NCBI RefSeq assembly: GCF_965218685.1
Contig: NZ_OZ244657.1
Coordinates: forward strand, 1,364,001-1,428,000
Reading direction: 5' to 3'
DNA: 64,000 bases
DNA from: Thalassobius sp965218685
GTDB taxonomy: Bacteria; Pseudomonadota; Alphaproteobacteria; Rhodobacterales; Rhodobacteraceae
Shown here piece after piece: positions 54,664 through 63,940 of this stretch (the first letter of the stretch is position 1; every line of letters starts with the position of its first letter). The notes under the pieces were generated by a model, which was not told the DNA's origin, made no database searches, and saw only the letters and a list, made by a program, of their open reading frames with translations. A program made the position numbers and the translations under genes.

Positions 54664-55590
54664 TCAATAGCCCAGATTACGATCCACCAGATACAGCAGA
54701 CCCTCGCCTGCCTCGCTGCGGCGGATGTTTTCGGCGATCACCTCGGACGCGGTTTCGGGCCGCGTTTCCGAGGCAATATGCGGGGTTACGGTCACGTTGG
54801 GATGCGCCCAATAGGGATGATCATCAGGCAGAGGTTCTACCCGGAACACATCCAGTGTGGCATGGCCAACCCGCCCGCTGTTCAACGCGGACAGCAGAGC
54901 GTCATCGTCAATCAGGGCCCCTCGTCCGGGATTAAGGACTGCTGCGCCGGGTGCCAGAAGGGCCAGCCTGTCCGCATTCAGAATATCCTCGGTTGCGGGG
55001 GTCTTGGGCAGCAGCAGAACCACGATCTCGGCGCCTGTCAGCGCGGTGTCCAGATCATCGCCGTGCAGGCATCGGACCCCTGGAACGTCCTTGGCAGACC
55101 GGCTCCAACCAATGACGTCAAAGCCAAGCGCAGCCAAGGCCACGGCCGTTGCGGCGCCCAATTCCCCCAGTCCCAGAACGGTAACCTTGCGATCGCGCGA
55201 CAGGGGGGGCACCTTTGGCTCCCATTCGCCGGACTGACGCGCCAGGAAATAGTCGATATCCAAGTGATAGCGCAGCACATGGCCAACCACCCATTCGGTC
55301 ATCCCTTGTTTCAGCCCGAAATCCACCATCCGCGCCAGGGGCTGGGTCAGGGTCTGGTTGCCCACGATCGCCTCGACCCCGGCCCACAGGTTCAGCACCG
55401 CCTTGCAGCGGGTATAGGGCGTGAAATCCTGAAGGGGCGAGTTCGGCGCATAGACGATGTAATCCACCAGCGCGGGGTCAAATTCCGTCCTCAGACCGGC
55501 GTCCAGACCAGCCTTGGCAAAGGCATCTTGCAGCGGTTTCTGATAGATCGGCCAGCGCGACGGGTGGCCTGCGAAAAGAACGTTGATCAT
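54664..55590 (-). CDS. ghrA: Glyoxylate/hydroxypyruvate reductase A-type dehydrogenase
   Basis: A 308-residue D-2-hydroxyacid dehydrogenase. The NAD(P)-binding segment is TVLGLGELGAATAVALAALG, followed by LLPKTPATEDILNA and NPGRGALIDDDALL, and the C-terminal HPNVTVTPHIASETRPETA with the catalytic His. It resembles E. coli GhrA, which reduces glyoxylate and hydroxypyruvate. It starts three bases after the rodA stop, so it is probably the last gene of the mre-mrd-rod run, though unrelated in function. Confidence 0.86.
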   Translation of the reverse strand: MINVLFAGHPSRWPIYQKPLQDAFAKAGLDAGLRTEFDPALVDYIVYAPNSPLQDFTPYTRCKAVLNLWAGVEAIVGNQTLTQPLARMVDFGLKQGMTEWVVGHVLRYHLDIDYFLARQSGEWEPKVPPLSRDRKVTVLGLGELGAATAVALAALGFDVIGWSRSAKDVPGVRCLHGDDLDTALTGAEIVVLLLPKTPATEDILNADRLALLAPGAAVLNPGRGALIDDDALLSALNSGRVGHATLDVFRVEPLPDDHPYWAHPNVTVTPHIASETRPETASEVIAENIRRSEAGEGLLYLVDRNLGY

Positions 55591-55593
55591 CGG

Positions 55594-56733
55594 CTACCTC
55601 GGTCGATGGACATGGGCGCTTTGCACCAGGCCAAAGGCGGCCAGCAGCACCAGCATGGCCGAGCCGCCATAGCTGACCATCGGCAGTGGCACGCCCACCA
55701 CGGGGGCCAACCCCATCACCATGGACATGTTCACCGCGAAGAACAAAAAGAACGTCATCGCGATCCCCAGCGTCATCAACGAGGCAAACCGATCCTTGTT
55801 TGCCATCGCCGCGGCCACGCAGAAGACGATAATCAGCGTATAAAGCATCAACAGGGAAATGCCGCCGACAAAGCCAAATTCCTCGGCCAGGGTGGTGAAA
55901 ATGAAATCCGTGTGCTTCTCGGGCAGGAAGTTCAGGCGCGACTGGGTGCCTTGCATGAAGCCTCGGCCCGTCCAGCTGCCTGATCCCAATGCGATCTTGG
56001 ACTGGGTGATGTGATAGCCCGCCCCCAAAGGATCGCTGGCGGGGTCCAGAAATGTGTCGATCCGGCGATACTGGTAGTCCTTCAGCAGCTGCCAGCCGGT
56101 GCCGCGCGACTGGAACACAGCGGTCACCAGCCCGATCCCTGCCGCGAAAACCGCAGCGAAATAACCCCAGTGTACGCCTGCAAAAAACATCATCGCTCCG
56201 CCAGCGGTCACCAGCAGGATCGAGGTTCCAAGGTCGGGCTGCTTCAGTACCAGCGCAGTGGGGATCAGGATGAACAGCACAGGGATGAATACCCACAATG
56301 GATGCGAGGTTTTCTTGGTGGGCAGCCAGTCGTAATAGGCCGCCAGCAGCATCACCAGTGTGATCTTTGTCAGCTCGGATGGCTGCAGGCGCATGAAACC
56401 CAGATCGATCCAACGCTGGGCGCCCATGCCGACCGTGCCGAAAAACTCGACGAACAGTAGCAGGGCCAGCGAAAGCAGGTATCCCACCCCGGCCATGTTG
56501 CGCCAGAACCAGATCGGGATCATGGCTACGAACAGCATGACCCCAAGGCCCAGGGCAAAGCGCTTCAGCTGGGGTTCGACCCAGGGCGAGAAAGACCCGC
56601 CGGCCACCGAATACAGCATCAGGAACCCGACACTGGCGACCGTGATCAGCAGCAGCGTCAGCGGCCAGTTCAGGAACAGCAGCTTGCGCGGGCCGGATGG
56701 AATGGATTTGACGGTATACTCAAGATAGCTCAT
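55594..56733 (-). CDS. rodA: Peptidoglycan polymerase RodA
   Basis: A 379-residue SEDS-family glycosyltransferase with ten helices that polymerises lipid II in the elongasome with PBP2. The SEDS segments are seen as LGSGSWTGRGFMQGTQSRLN and PEKHTDFIFTTLAEEFGFVG, the latter bearing the conserved acidic residue of the active region. It overlaps mrdA by four bases, and partner PBP2 is encoded directly upstream. It is a little longer at the N-terminus than E. coli RodA. Confidence 0.96.
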   Translation of the reverse strand: MSYLEYTVKSIPSGPRKLLFLNWPLTLLLITVASVGFLMLYSVAGGSFSPWVEPQLKRFALGLGVMLFVAMIPIWFWRNMAGVGYLLSLALLLFVEFFGTVGMGAQRWIDLGFMRLQPSELTKITLVMLLAAYYDWLPTKKTSHPLWVFIPVLFILIPTALVLKQPDLGTSILLVTAGGAMMFFAGVHWGYFAAVFAAGIGLVTAVFQSRGTGWQLLKDYQYRRIDTFLDPASDPLGAGYHITQSKIALGSGSWTGRGFMQGTQSRLNFLPEKHTDFIFTTLAEEFGFVGGISLLMLYTLIIVFCVAAAMANKDRFASLMTLGIAMTFFLFFAVNMSMVMGLAPVVGVPLPMVSYGGSAMLVLLAAFGLVQSAHVHRPR

Positions 56734-58673
56734 GTGCGCACCCGCCCGGTCGAACCGAAGTCAGGCCGCTCGCGTTTCAGCCGGTCCTGCAGAGCTTTGA
56801 TGCGGTCGCGGTCCTTGGCAGGATAGGCATCCAGCGGCGGGTCCTCGCCATACAGCGCCTGCAAGGTGATGTCGCGTGCGATCGGTGCAGCGGCTTTTGA
56901 TCCGCCGCCCCCATGTTCCACCACGACGGCCACGGCATAACGCGGGTTGTCGTAGGGGGCGAAGTTGACGAACAGCGCATGGTCGCGACGCTCCCACGGC
57001 AGGTCCTCGTTTTTGGTGACGCCCCGGGCGCGTTCAGCGGCGGTGATGTTGCGGACCTGGCTGGTGCCGGTCTTGCCGGCCATGCGCATATCATCGGGCA
57101 GGATACGGCTGCCATATGCGGTGCCCCGGCGCACGTTCGACACCTCGAACATCGCGCGACGGATCTGGCGCAGATGATTTTCGTTCAGACCCAGGGACTC
57201 GCCGCTGCCCGAGGGTTGTTCGACTCCGTCGACTGATTTCAGAAGGCGCGGCGTGACCATGCGGCCCGTGGCAATCCGGGCGCTCATCACCGCCAGTTGC
57301 AGCGGCGAGGCCAGCACATACCCTTGCCCGATCGAGGCGTTCACCGTGTCCCCAACCACCCAGTCCTGCCCATAGTTGGACAGCTTCCAGTCTTTGGTGG
57401 GCGCGCGACCACGGGCGACGGCGGACATAGGAATGTCGTATCGCTGGCTTAACCCCAGGCGTTCGGCCATGGCGCTGATTTTCTCGATCCCGACCTTCAG
57501 CGCCACGTCGTAGTAATAGACATCGCAGCTTTCGCGCAACGAGGACTTCAGATCCATATGGCCGTGGCCGGCCCGTTTCCAACAGTGGAAACGGCGGTTG
57601 GCGACCTCAACATGGCCGGGGCACCAGACCGTTTCTTCGGGCGAGATCACGCCCTCTTCCAGTGCGGCCAGAGCTGTCACCATCTTGAAGGTTGATCCGG
57701 GCGGATAAAGGCCCTGCACGGATTTCGAGGCCAGAGGGCGGAATTTGTTTTCGGTCAGTGCCTTGTAATCGCTTACAGAAATTCCGCGCACGAACAGGTT
57801 GGGATCAAAGCTGGGCGCCGAGGCGATGGCCAGCAGGTCGCCCGTCTGGGTGTCGATGACTACGGCCGCGGCGCTTTCATTGCCCAGTCGCGCCTGCACA
57901 TAGTTTTGCAGCCGGTGATCCACGGTCAATTGCAGGTTGGCGCCGGGTTGACCTTCGACGCGATCCAGCTCGCGCATGACACGTCCAACAGCGTTCACCT
58001 CGACCCGTTTGGTGCCTGCCTTGCCGCGCAGGTTTTCCTCCATCTTGGCCTCAAGACCGACCTTGCCGATCTGGAAACGCGGAATGCGCAGCAGTTGATC
58101 GGGGTCCTCGATCTTGGACAGGTCGTAATCGGACACGGGGCCCACATAGCCCAGCACATTGGCGAAATCGGGGCCCAGAGGATAATGACGCGACAGGCCG
58201 ACCTCGGGAGTGATGCCGGGCAGGGCAGGTGCGTTGACCGAGACACGGGCGATGTCCTCCCAGCTGACGCGGTCAGCGATGGTGACGGGCAGGAAGGGCG
58301 GCGAGCGCTCCATCTCGGCCATGGCGCGGTTCAGATCATCTGCATTCAGCTCGACCAGGGTGGCCAGGCGGCGGATGACGGCGTCGATGTCGCCGGCGTC
58401 CTCGCGCACGATTGTCAGGCGGTAACTTGGTTCATTGCGGGCGATGACCAGGCCGTGTCGGTCGAATACCTCGCCGCGGGCAGGTGGGATCAGGCGGTCA
58501 TTGATGCGGTTTTCCTCGGCCAGCAGGCGGAACTGGTCGGCCTGATCGACCTGCAGGTACCGCATTCGCGCCCCCAAAAGCCCGACAAAGCCCAGCTGCA
58601 GGCCGCCGACCACCAAGGCCCGGCGCGATACGCGGCGCGCGCTTTCGGTGTTCTCGCGGCTGGGGCGTCTCAT
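56730..58673 (-). CDS. mrdA: Penicillin-binding protein 2 (elongation transpeptidase)
   Basis: A 647-residue class B PBP: N-terminal membrane anchor (about 20-37), dimerisation/pedestal domain, then the transpeptidase with Ser327-x-x-Lys330 (PPGSTFKMV), SCD at 382-384 (RESCDVYYYD) and KTG at 534-536 (AGKTGTSQ). It crosslinks side-wall murein with RodA. The start at ATG 58673 has GGGAGG six bases upstream; the open frame is 98 codons longer and covers mreD in another frame, so those residues are not real. It overlaps mreD by four bases on one side and rodA by four on the other. Confidence 0.96.
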   Translation of the reverse strand: MRRPSRENTESARRVSRRALVVGGLQLGFVGLLGARMRYLQVDQADQFRLLAEENRINDRLIPPARGEVFDRHGLVIARNEPSYRLTIVREDAGDIDAVIRRLATLVELNADDLNRAMAEMERSPPFLPVTIADRVSWEDIARVSVNAPALPGITPEVGLSRHYPLGPDFANVLGYVGPVSDYDLSKIEDPDQLLRIPRFQIGKVGLEAKMEENLRGKAGTKRVEVNAVGRVMRELDRVEGQPGANLQLTVDHRLQNYVQARLGNESAAAVVIDTQTGDLLAIASAPSFDPNLFVRGISVSDYKALTENKFRPLASKSVQGLYPPGSTFKMVTALAALEEGVISPEETVWCPGHVEVANRRFHCWKRAGHGHMDLKSSLRESCDVYYYDVALKVGIEKISAMAERLGLSQRYDIPMSAVARGRAPTKDWKLSNYGQDWVVGDTVNASIGQGYVLASPLQLAVMSARIATGRMVTPRLLKSVDGVEQPSGSGESLGLNENHLRQIRRAMFEVSNVRRGTAYGSRILPDDMRMAGKTGTSQVRNITAAERARGVTKNEDLPWERRDHALFVNFAPYDNPRYAVAVVVEHGGGGSKAAAPIARDITLQALYGEDPPLDAYPAKDRDRIKALQDRLKRERPDFGSTGRVRT

Positions 58674-59209
58674 GCGCGGCCTCCCAATGTGTCGCCATCC
58701 CCGGGTTGAGCGGGCTGTACGCCAAAGGCAAGGGTCGTGATCAGCACGATCAAAGGATAGGTCGCAATGCTCATGAGGATCTGGATCGTAGCCAGCAACA
58801 ATGGCGCCTGAGGGATCATCAGCGTGGACAGCACCAGCCGGTACAGCAGTAACACGCAGATCATAACGACCGAGATATTCAGCCATTCCACCGCAAAGGT
58901 CTGCCCCCTCAGACCGGCAGCACGGCGCTTGACCGCGCCCGAGGCCAGCACCAGAAGTGTGGCCCACAGACCGGGCGGGCGCTGGAACAGGAAATCAGCA
59001 AGCAACGCAATCGCGGCAATGCTGAGCAGGGGAACATATTCGGGGCGGCGCGCGGCCCAGGCCAGCGTAAAGGCCAGCAACAGGTCCGGTCCGGCAAAGC
59101 TGCGCGGCACGGTTCCCAGAGGCAAAAGTTGGAAGAACATCACCGCCATGCACAGCGCCAGATACCCGGCGCGCATGACCCACAGACGTGTGCTTGTGGC
59201 CTCAGTCAT
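58670..59209 (-). CDS. mreD: Rod shape-determining protein MreD
   Basis: A 179-residue hydrophobic protein with five or six predicted transmembrane helices, a standard MreD length. MreD proteins diverge strongly, so the assignment rests on the context (mreC upstream with an eight-base overlap, mrdA downstream with four) plus the topology. It joins MreC and MreB in placing the elongation machinery. Confidence 0.9.
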   Translation of the reverse strand: MTEATSTRLWVMRAGYLALCMAVMFFQLLPLGTVPRSFAGPDLLLAFTLAWAARRPEYVPLLSIAAIALLADFLFQRPPGLWATLLVLASGAVKRRAAGLRGQTFAVEWLNISVVMICVLLLYRLVLSTLMIPQAPLLLATIQILMSIATYPLIVLITTLAFGVQPAQPGDGDTLGGRA

Positions 59210-60083
59210 AGGCAGCCTCGTCGGGGGCTGGGGCCAGAAGGGCGCCGGGATCGGTGATCACCTCGGTGCCCGGATTGCGCAGCACGCGGAGAAATTCCAG
59301 ACGCTCGTAATCTGCCACTAGGCGCACGCGAAGGCGGCCTCCGGGGTCCTGGGCGACATGGCCGATCAGCAGGCCTGCGGGAAACACGCCCCCATCCCCC
59401 GAGGACACAACCCGATCACCCGGCCGCACTGCATCAGGGTTTTCGACAAAGGACAACAGGGGCGCCAAGGTGTTGTCACCGCTGACAATGGCCGTCTGGC
59501 CCGAGCGTTGAATCTGTGCCGGGATGCGTGATGACGCGTCGGTCAGCAGGATCACCCGGCTGGTGTTCTGTCCCACGCCCGAAATGCGCCCAACCAGGCC
59601 AATGCCGTCCATCGTGGCCCAACCGTCAATAATCCCGTCGCGCTGGCCCACGTTCAGCAGCACCGATTGCCGGAACGGAGAGCCGCTGTCAGCCAGCACC
59701 ACGCCTGTCACCACGGTCAGGCGCGGGTCCAGACGGACCTTGTTCAGATCCAAAAGTCGGGCGTTTTCCTGTTCAAGCTGGCTGGCGGCCTCTTTCCAGG
59801 CTTTCATCTTCTGCAATTCGCGGCGCAGTTCTCGGTTTTGCTCGACGATGCGCTGATATGACTGAAGATCCCGAAGCAGGTTCACCGCGCCTGTGACCGG
59901 GGCCATCGCCCAATCGAAACTGGGCACCACGGCATCAATCACCTGCGCGCGGAACCGCTCGACCCGGGGGCTGTCGATCCGCCACACCAGAAAAACGCCG
60001 ATCAGGCACAGGATCACCACCCCCGTCAGCAATCGCTTCAGAGGGGCAATGAAATCCTCGTCTTGTGTCTTGTCCTTGGCCAA
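59202..60083 (-). CDS. mreC: Rod shape-determining protein MreC
   Basis: A 293-residue protein: short cytoplasmic N-terminus, one transmembrane helix (about 17-33), a coiled coil (about 65-100, VEQNRELRRELQKMKAWKEA), then the paired beta domains of MreC. It couples MreB filaments inside to PBP2 outside. The start is TTG at 60083 with GGGGGA before it; no ATG fits better at this end. It lies 30 bases after mreB. Confidence 0.94.
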   Translation of the reverse strand: MAKDKTQDEDFIAPLKRLLTGVVILCLIGVFLVWRIDSPRVERFRAQVIDAVVPSFDWAMAPVTGAVNLLRDLQSYQRIVEQNRELRRELQKMKAWKEAASQLEQENARLLDLNKVRLDPRLTVVTGVVLADSGSPFRQSVLLNVGQRDGIIDGWATMDGIGLVGRISGVGQNTSRVILLTDASSRIPAQIQRSGQTAIVSGDNTLAPLLSFVENPDAVRPGDRVVSSGDGGVFPAGLLIGHVAQDPGGRLRVRLVADYERLEFLRVLRNPGTEVITDPGALLAPAPDEAAYD

Positions 60084-60113
60084 GCGTCCCCCTTTCAGGG
60101 AAAGTTGGGCATG

Positions 60114-61160
60114 TTAGCTGTCGTAGTCAATCGCGTGGCGCAGCTGTTTTTCATATTCCAGCGCCTTGCCGGTGCCCAGGGCCACGCAGTTCAGGCTTTC
60201 ATCGGCGATGGAAACGGCCAGGCCGGTTTGCTCGCGCAGGGCCAGGTCCAGCTCGCCCAGCAGCGCGCCGCCGCCGGTCAGCATGACACCGCGATCCACG
60301 ATGTCTGCGGCCAAATCGGGCGGGGTTGCCTCCAGCGCGGTCATCACGGCCTCGCAAATCTGTTGCACGGGTTCGGCCAATGCCTCGGCTACCTGAGCCT
60401 GACTGATCTCGGTTTCCTTGGGCACACCGTTCAGCAGGTCGCGCCCGCGGATCTGCATCGAGGCCCCGCGGCCATCGTCGGGCATTCGGGCGGTGCCGAT
60501 GCTGGTCTTGATCCGTTCAGCCGTGGATTCGCCGACCAGCAGGTTTTGCTGGCGTCGCAGGTAGTTAATGATGGCTTCGTCCATCCGGTCACCACCCACG
60601 CGGACCGAGCGCGCATAGACGATATCGCCCAGCGACAGAACGGCCACCTCGGTGGTGCCGCCGCCGATGTCCACGACCATGTTGCCGGTTGGATCGGTGA
60701 TTGGCATGCCCGCGCCAATGGCGGCCGCAATGGGTTCAGCAATCAGGCCAGCACGGCGGGCACCCGCCGACAGAACCGACTGACGGATTGCACGTTTTTC
60801 CACCGGGGTTGCGCCATGAGGGACGCAGACAATGATCTTAGGCTTCGAAAAGGTCGAGCGTTTGTGAACCTTGCGGATGAAATGCTTGATCATCTCTTCG
60901 GCGGTGTCGAAGTCGGCGATAACACCATCACGCATCGGACGGATCGCCTCGATCGAGCCGGGTGTCCGGCCCAGCATAAGCTTGGCGTCCTCACCCACGG
61001 CCAGAACCTTTTTCACGCCATCCTTGACGTGATAGGCAACCACGGACGGTTCACTGAGGATAATGCCCTTACCCTTGACGTAAACCAGCGTGTTTGCTGT
61101 TCCCAGGTCGATCGCCATGTCCGACGAAAACAGGCCAGGCATTTTTTCAAACAAACCCAT
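60114..61160 (-). CDS. mreB: Rod shape-determining protein MreB
   Basis: A 348-residue bacterial actin that forms membrane-attached filaments guiding side-wall synthesis. Actin-fold ATP motifs are visible: DLGTANTLVYVKGKGI (phosphate 1), VDIGGGTTEVAVLSLG (phosphate 2) and VMLTGGGALLG (adenosine loop); the N-terminus MGLFEKMPGLFSSDMAIDLG includes a membrane-binding helix. It heads the five-gene run mreB-mreC-mreD-mrdA-rodA. The upstream gap (226 bases, shared with rlmJ) has one GACTC site at 61203-61207 but no clear promoter. Confidence 0.98.
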   Translation of the reverse strand: MGLFEKMPGLFSSDMAIDLGTANTLVYVKGKGIILSEPSVVAYHVKDGVKKVLAVGEDAKLMLGRTPGSIEAIRPMRDGVIADFDTAEEMIKHFIRKVHKRSTFSKPKIIVCVPHGATPVEKRAIRQSVLSAGARRAGLIAEPIAAAIGAGMPITDPTGNMVVDIGGGTTEVAVLSLGDIVYARSVRVGGDRMDEAIINYLRRQQNLLVGESTAERIKTSIGTARMPDDGRGASMQIRGRDLLNGVPKETEISQAQVAEALAEPVQQICEAVMTALEATPPDLAADIVDRGVMLTGGGALLGELDLALREQTGLAVSIADESLNCVALGTGKALEYEKQLRHAIDYDS

Positions 61161-61386
61161 AGTGCGTGATATCCCGCGCTCTCAAATTCCCCAAAAGGCC
61201 CCGACTCTGCCAGTGGGGCCAAATGCCCTTATAGGCGCGGGGGGGCGAATGGAAAAGGCCCGATCCAAGCCCGAAGGGGGCAAATCAGCGCGATTTCGCC
61301 GCCCGCGCACGTGCAATCGCCAGGCCAGAGATTGCATCCCCCGTCGTGCCTGCTTTATCAGCGACTTGAAACAGCAAAGGCCGGCC

Positions 61387-62172
61387 ATGTTATCCTATCA
61401 GCACATCTATCACGCGGGAAATTTGGCGGACGTTCAGAAACACGCCTTGCTGTGCGCCATGCTTGAGTATCTGACGCGCAAGGACAAACCGCTAAGCTAT
61501 CTGGAAACCCACGCGGGCCGGGGTCTATATCAGCTGGACGCGCCCGAGGCCGTGAAGACCGGCGAGGCCGCAGCGGGCATTGACCTGATCCGGGCCCGTG
61601 GCTTGCTGCCGGATGATCACCCCTATCTGGCTGCGTTGGCGCGGGTGCGGGCGGTGCATGGAGAACGCGCCTATCCCGGCTCGCCTCTGCTGGCGGCAGA
61701 ATGCCTGCGCCCGCAGGACAGGATCACCCTGGCCGAACTGCACCCCCAGGAAAACGCCGCGCTGGAATATGCGATGTCGGCCACGCAGGCGCGGGTGTTC
61801 AAGCAGGATGGATTCGCAATGGCGCAGGCGCAAACGCCTCCGCAGCCGCGCCGTGGCGTTTTGCTGATCGATCCCAGCTATGAGGTGAAGGACGACTACG
61901 ACGCCATCCCCAAGGTCATTGCCAAGCTGCACCGCAAATGGAACGTGGGCGTGATTGCGCTGTGGTATCCGCTGCTGACCTCGGGGCTGCATGGCCAGAT
62001 GTTGGCCGAGCTTGAGGCGCAGAACCTGCCCAAAACCCTGCGCCACGAGGTGAAATTCCCCCCCGCACGCGACGGGCACCGGATGATCGGCTCGGGGATG
62101 TTCATCGTGAACGCGCCTTATGGGCTGGAGGACGAGGCCGCCCGCCTGACCAAGGTGTTCAAGGCGATTTAG
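61387..62172 (+). CDS. rlmJ: 23S rRNA (adenine(2030)-N(6))-methyltransferase RlmJ
   Basis: A 261-residue SAM-dependent methyltransferase that modifies A2030 of 23S rRNA. The N-terminus MLSYQHIYHAGNLADVQKHA and YLETHAGRGLYQL are the RlmJ signature. The target-base motif reads LIDPSYEVKDDYD: Ser stands where E. coli RlmJ has the second Pro of the DPPY motif; this occurs in some alphaproteobacterial members. The C-terminal ALWYPLL and GSGMFIVNAPYGL are conserved. The start is ATG 61387. It is divergent from mreB and ends two bases from the convergent zinc-ribbon gene. Confidence 0.94.
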   Translation: MLSYQHIYHAGNLADVQKHALLCAMLEYLTRKDKPLSYLETHAGRGLYQLDAPEAVKTGEAAAGIDLIRARGLLPDDHPYLAALARVRAVHGERAYPGSPLLAAECLRPQDRITLAELHPQENAALEYAMSATQARVFKQDGFAMAQAQTPPQPRRGVLLIDPSYEVKDDYDAIPKVIAKLHRKWNVGVIALWYPLLTSGLHGQMLAELEAQNLPKTLRHEVKFPPARDGHRMIGSGMFIVNAPYGLEDEAARLTKVFKAI

Positions 62173-62174
62173 GC

Positions 62175-63092
62175 CTATTCTTCGCTGGCTGCGGCCAGTG
62201 CGTCCAGCTTGACCAGCAAGGATTTGACCTGGCCGTCCAGCCAGTCGCGTCCCTTGTCGACGGTGCGGGTATAGCTTTCCAGCGGGCCAGCCAACGGCGG
62301 AACTTGCGCCGCGATCTGAGCCGAGAACGCGTGCACCGACCACAATAGAGCGATCACCAGAACCCCCAGCAGGAAACCACCGCTGAAACCGCTGGATTTG
62401 CGGCGGGTGGGGATGCCTTCGGTGCCCGAGGGCGCGTGGTCATCCGATCGCGCGGGTTTGCGCACTTCTGCGTCGAGGGACGAGTTGATTTCTTCGATAT
62501 CGGGCAGCAATTCACGCCGCGAGCTGACATGCGCGTCCAGATCATCGTCGGCTTCTTCGAGCGCGTCCTCCGGATCGGGGTCTTCATCGGCCTGTGGCCC
62601 CTTGCGGCTTTCCATCCGTTCGCGGGCCTCTTCGGCGCGACGGGTTGGCTCGTCCCGGGCAGGGGCGGGTTCTTGGGCATCCAGCCCCAGCTCGGGCTGC
62701 GTTTGCATGTCCGCTTCGGCCTCGGCAGCGCGCTGGCGGGCCTCGAACTCGGCCTCTTCTCGCAGCAGGTCCGCGATGGCTGGGTCCAGCTCGCGGCGGA
62801 CGGGCTGGGGCGCCTTGTCCGAAGAGTCCTCTGTTTCAGGCTCGTCTTCAAATTCGGGCTCGGGTTCCGGCTCTGGCTCGGGTTCAAGCTCGGGCGCAGG
62901 TTCCGGTTCGGTCTCGGGTGTGTCGACCGGCATCTCTTGGCCCAGCTCTTCGGCCAGGTCTGCGTCTTGGTCGGGATGCGCCTGGAACCAGGTGTTCCCG
63001 CAATTCGAACATTGCACGTCACGGCCCTGTTCGGGGATTACCCCGTCCGGAACTTCATATTGTGCACCGCAATTTGGGCAGACTAGCCGCAT
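62175..63092 (-). CDS. Zinc-ribbon (MJ0042-type) membrane protein
   Basis: A 305-residue protein. The N-terminal zinc ribbon has Cys5, Cys8, Cys28 and Cys31 (VCPNCGAQYEVPDG and CSNCGNTW), the MJ0042 finger. A long low-complexity acidic stretch (about 38-90, pairs of Glu-Pro) and charged region follow, then a transmembrane helix (about 232-252, FLLGVLVIALLWSVHAF), and a short periplasmic tail. Such proteins are common in alphaproteobacteria next to ftsEX, but their role is unknown. Start ATG 63092. The gene is divergent from ftsE. Confidence 0.85.
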   Translation of the reverse strand: MRLVCPNCGAQYEVPDGVIPEQGRDVQCSNCGNTWFQAHPDQDADLAEELGQEMPVDTPETEPEPAPELEPEPEPEPEPEFEDEPETEDSSDKAPQPVRRELDPAIADLLREEAEFEARQRAAEAEADMQTQPELGLDAQEPAPARDEPTRRAEEARERMESRKGPQADEDPDPEDALEEADDDLDAHVSSRRELLPDIEEINSSLDAEVRKPARSDDHAPSGTEGIPTRRKSSGFSGGFLLGVLVIALLWSVHAFSAQIAAQVPPLAGPLESYTRTVDKGRDWLDGQVKSLLVKLDALAAASEE

Positions 63093-63262
63093 ACTGCTTC
63101 CTCGGAACCTGTTCACATTACTGGCCACTTTGCGCCGTGACCCTTCAAAGTCACTATAGGGTGTACGCCTTTGGCGGAAAAGTGCAAAGCAATCATGTGC
63201 CTGCCGCATTGCAACTGTGTCCTTCCTGTTGCAGAAGAAGGCATGAACAAGGGATGCGATCC

Positions 63263-63940
63263 GTGATCGAGCTGGACAATGTGGCCTATAGTTATGGTGG
63301 TGGCGAACTGCTGAGTGAGATCTCGCTCAAGCTGACGCCGGGATCTTTTCACTTCCTGACCGGACCATCGGGCGCGGGCAAAACCACCTTTCTAAAGCTG
63401 TGCTATGGCGCGCTGGTGCCGACCGCCGGCCATGTGCGCTTGTTTGAAACGGATGTCCGCAGCATGAGCCGTGATGACACTGCGCTGGTGCGCCGGCGGG
63501 TGGGTGTGGTCCATCAGGATTGCCAGTTCCTTGATCACCTCAGCGTCGAAGAAAACATCGCCCTGCCGCTGACCGTCGCCGGGCACGACACACTGCAAGA
63601 GCTTAACAATCTGCGAGAGCTGATGAAATGGGTTGGTCTGCAATCGCGCTCCCAGGCCCTGCCGCCCGAGCTTTCGGGTGGTGAACGGCAGCGCGCGGCG
63701 TTGGCGCGGGCGGTGATCATGTCCCCGGACGTGATCCTGGCGGACGAGCCCACCGGCAATATTGACTGGGAAATGTCCCAGCGTCTGCTGCAGCTTCTGG
63801 TCGAGCTGAACCGCATGGGCAAGACCATCATGGTGGCGACCCACGATATGAACCTGATCCGCGCGGCCAAACATCATGTGCAAGCGCGGGTGCTGCGAAT
63901 CTCGAACCGGCGGCTGCAACTGGCGGGGGCGGATCTATGA
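63263..63940 (+). CDS. ftsE: Cell division ATP-binding protein FtsE
   Basis: A 225-residue ABC ATPase that works with FtsX to regulate murein hydrolases at the division site. Walker A GPSGAGKTTF, signature LSGGERQRAALARA and Walker B VILADEPTG are all normal. The start is GTG 63263 (MIELDNVAYSYGGG), with AAGGGA nine bases upstream; an ATG three codons earlier lies directly on that ribosome site and is unlikely. It overlaps ftsX by four bases (ATGA). Confidence 0.95.
   Translation: MIELDNVAYSYGGGELLSEISLKLTPGSFHFLTGPSGAGKTTFLKLCYGALVPTAGHVRLFETDVRSMSRDDTALVRRRVGVVHQDCQFLDHLSVEENIALPLTVAGHDTLQELNNLRELMKWVGLQSRSQALPPELSGGERQRAALARAVIMSPDVILADEPTGNIDWEMSQRLLQLLVELNRMGKTIMVATHDMNLIRAAKHHVQARVLRISNRRLQLAGADL

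Noticed and set aside
56730..58967. 745-codon version of PBP2
   Set aside because: The first 98 codons lie inside mreD in another frame, while the ATG at 58673 has a good ribosome site and the normal N-terminus.
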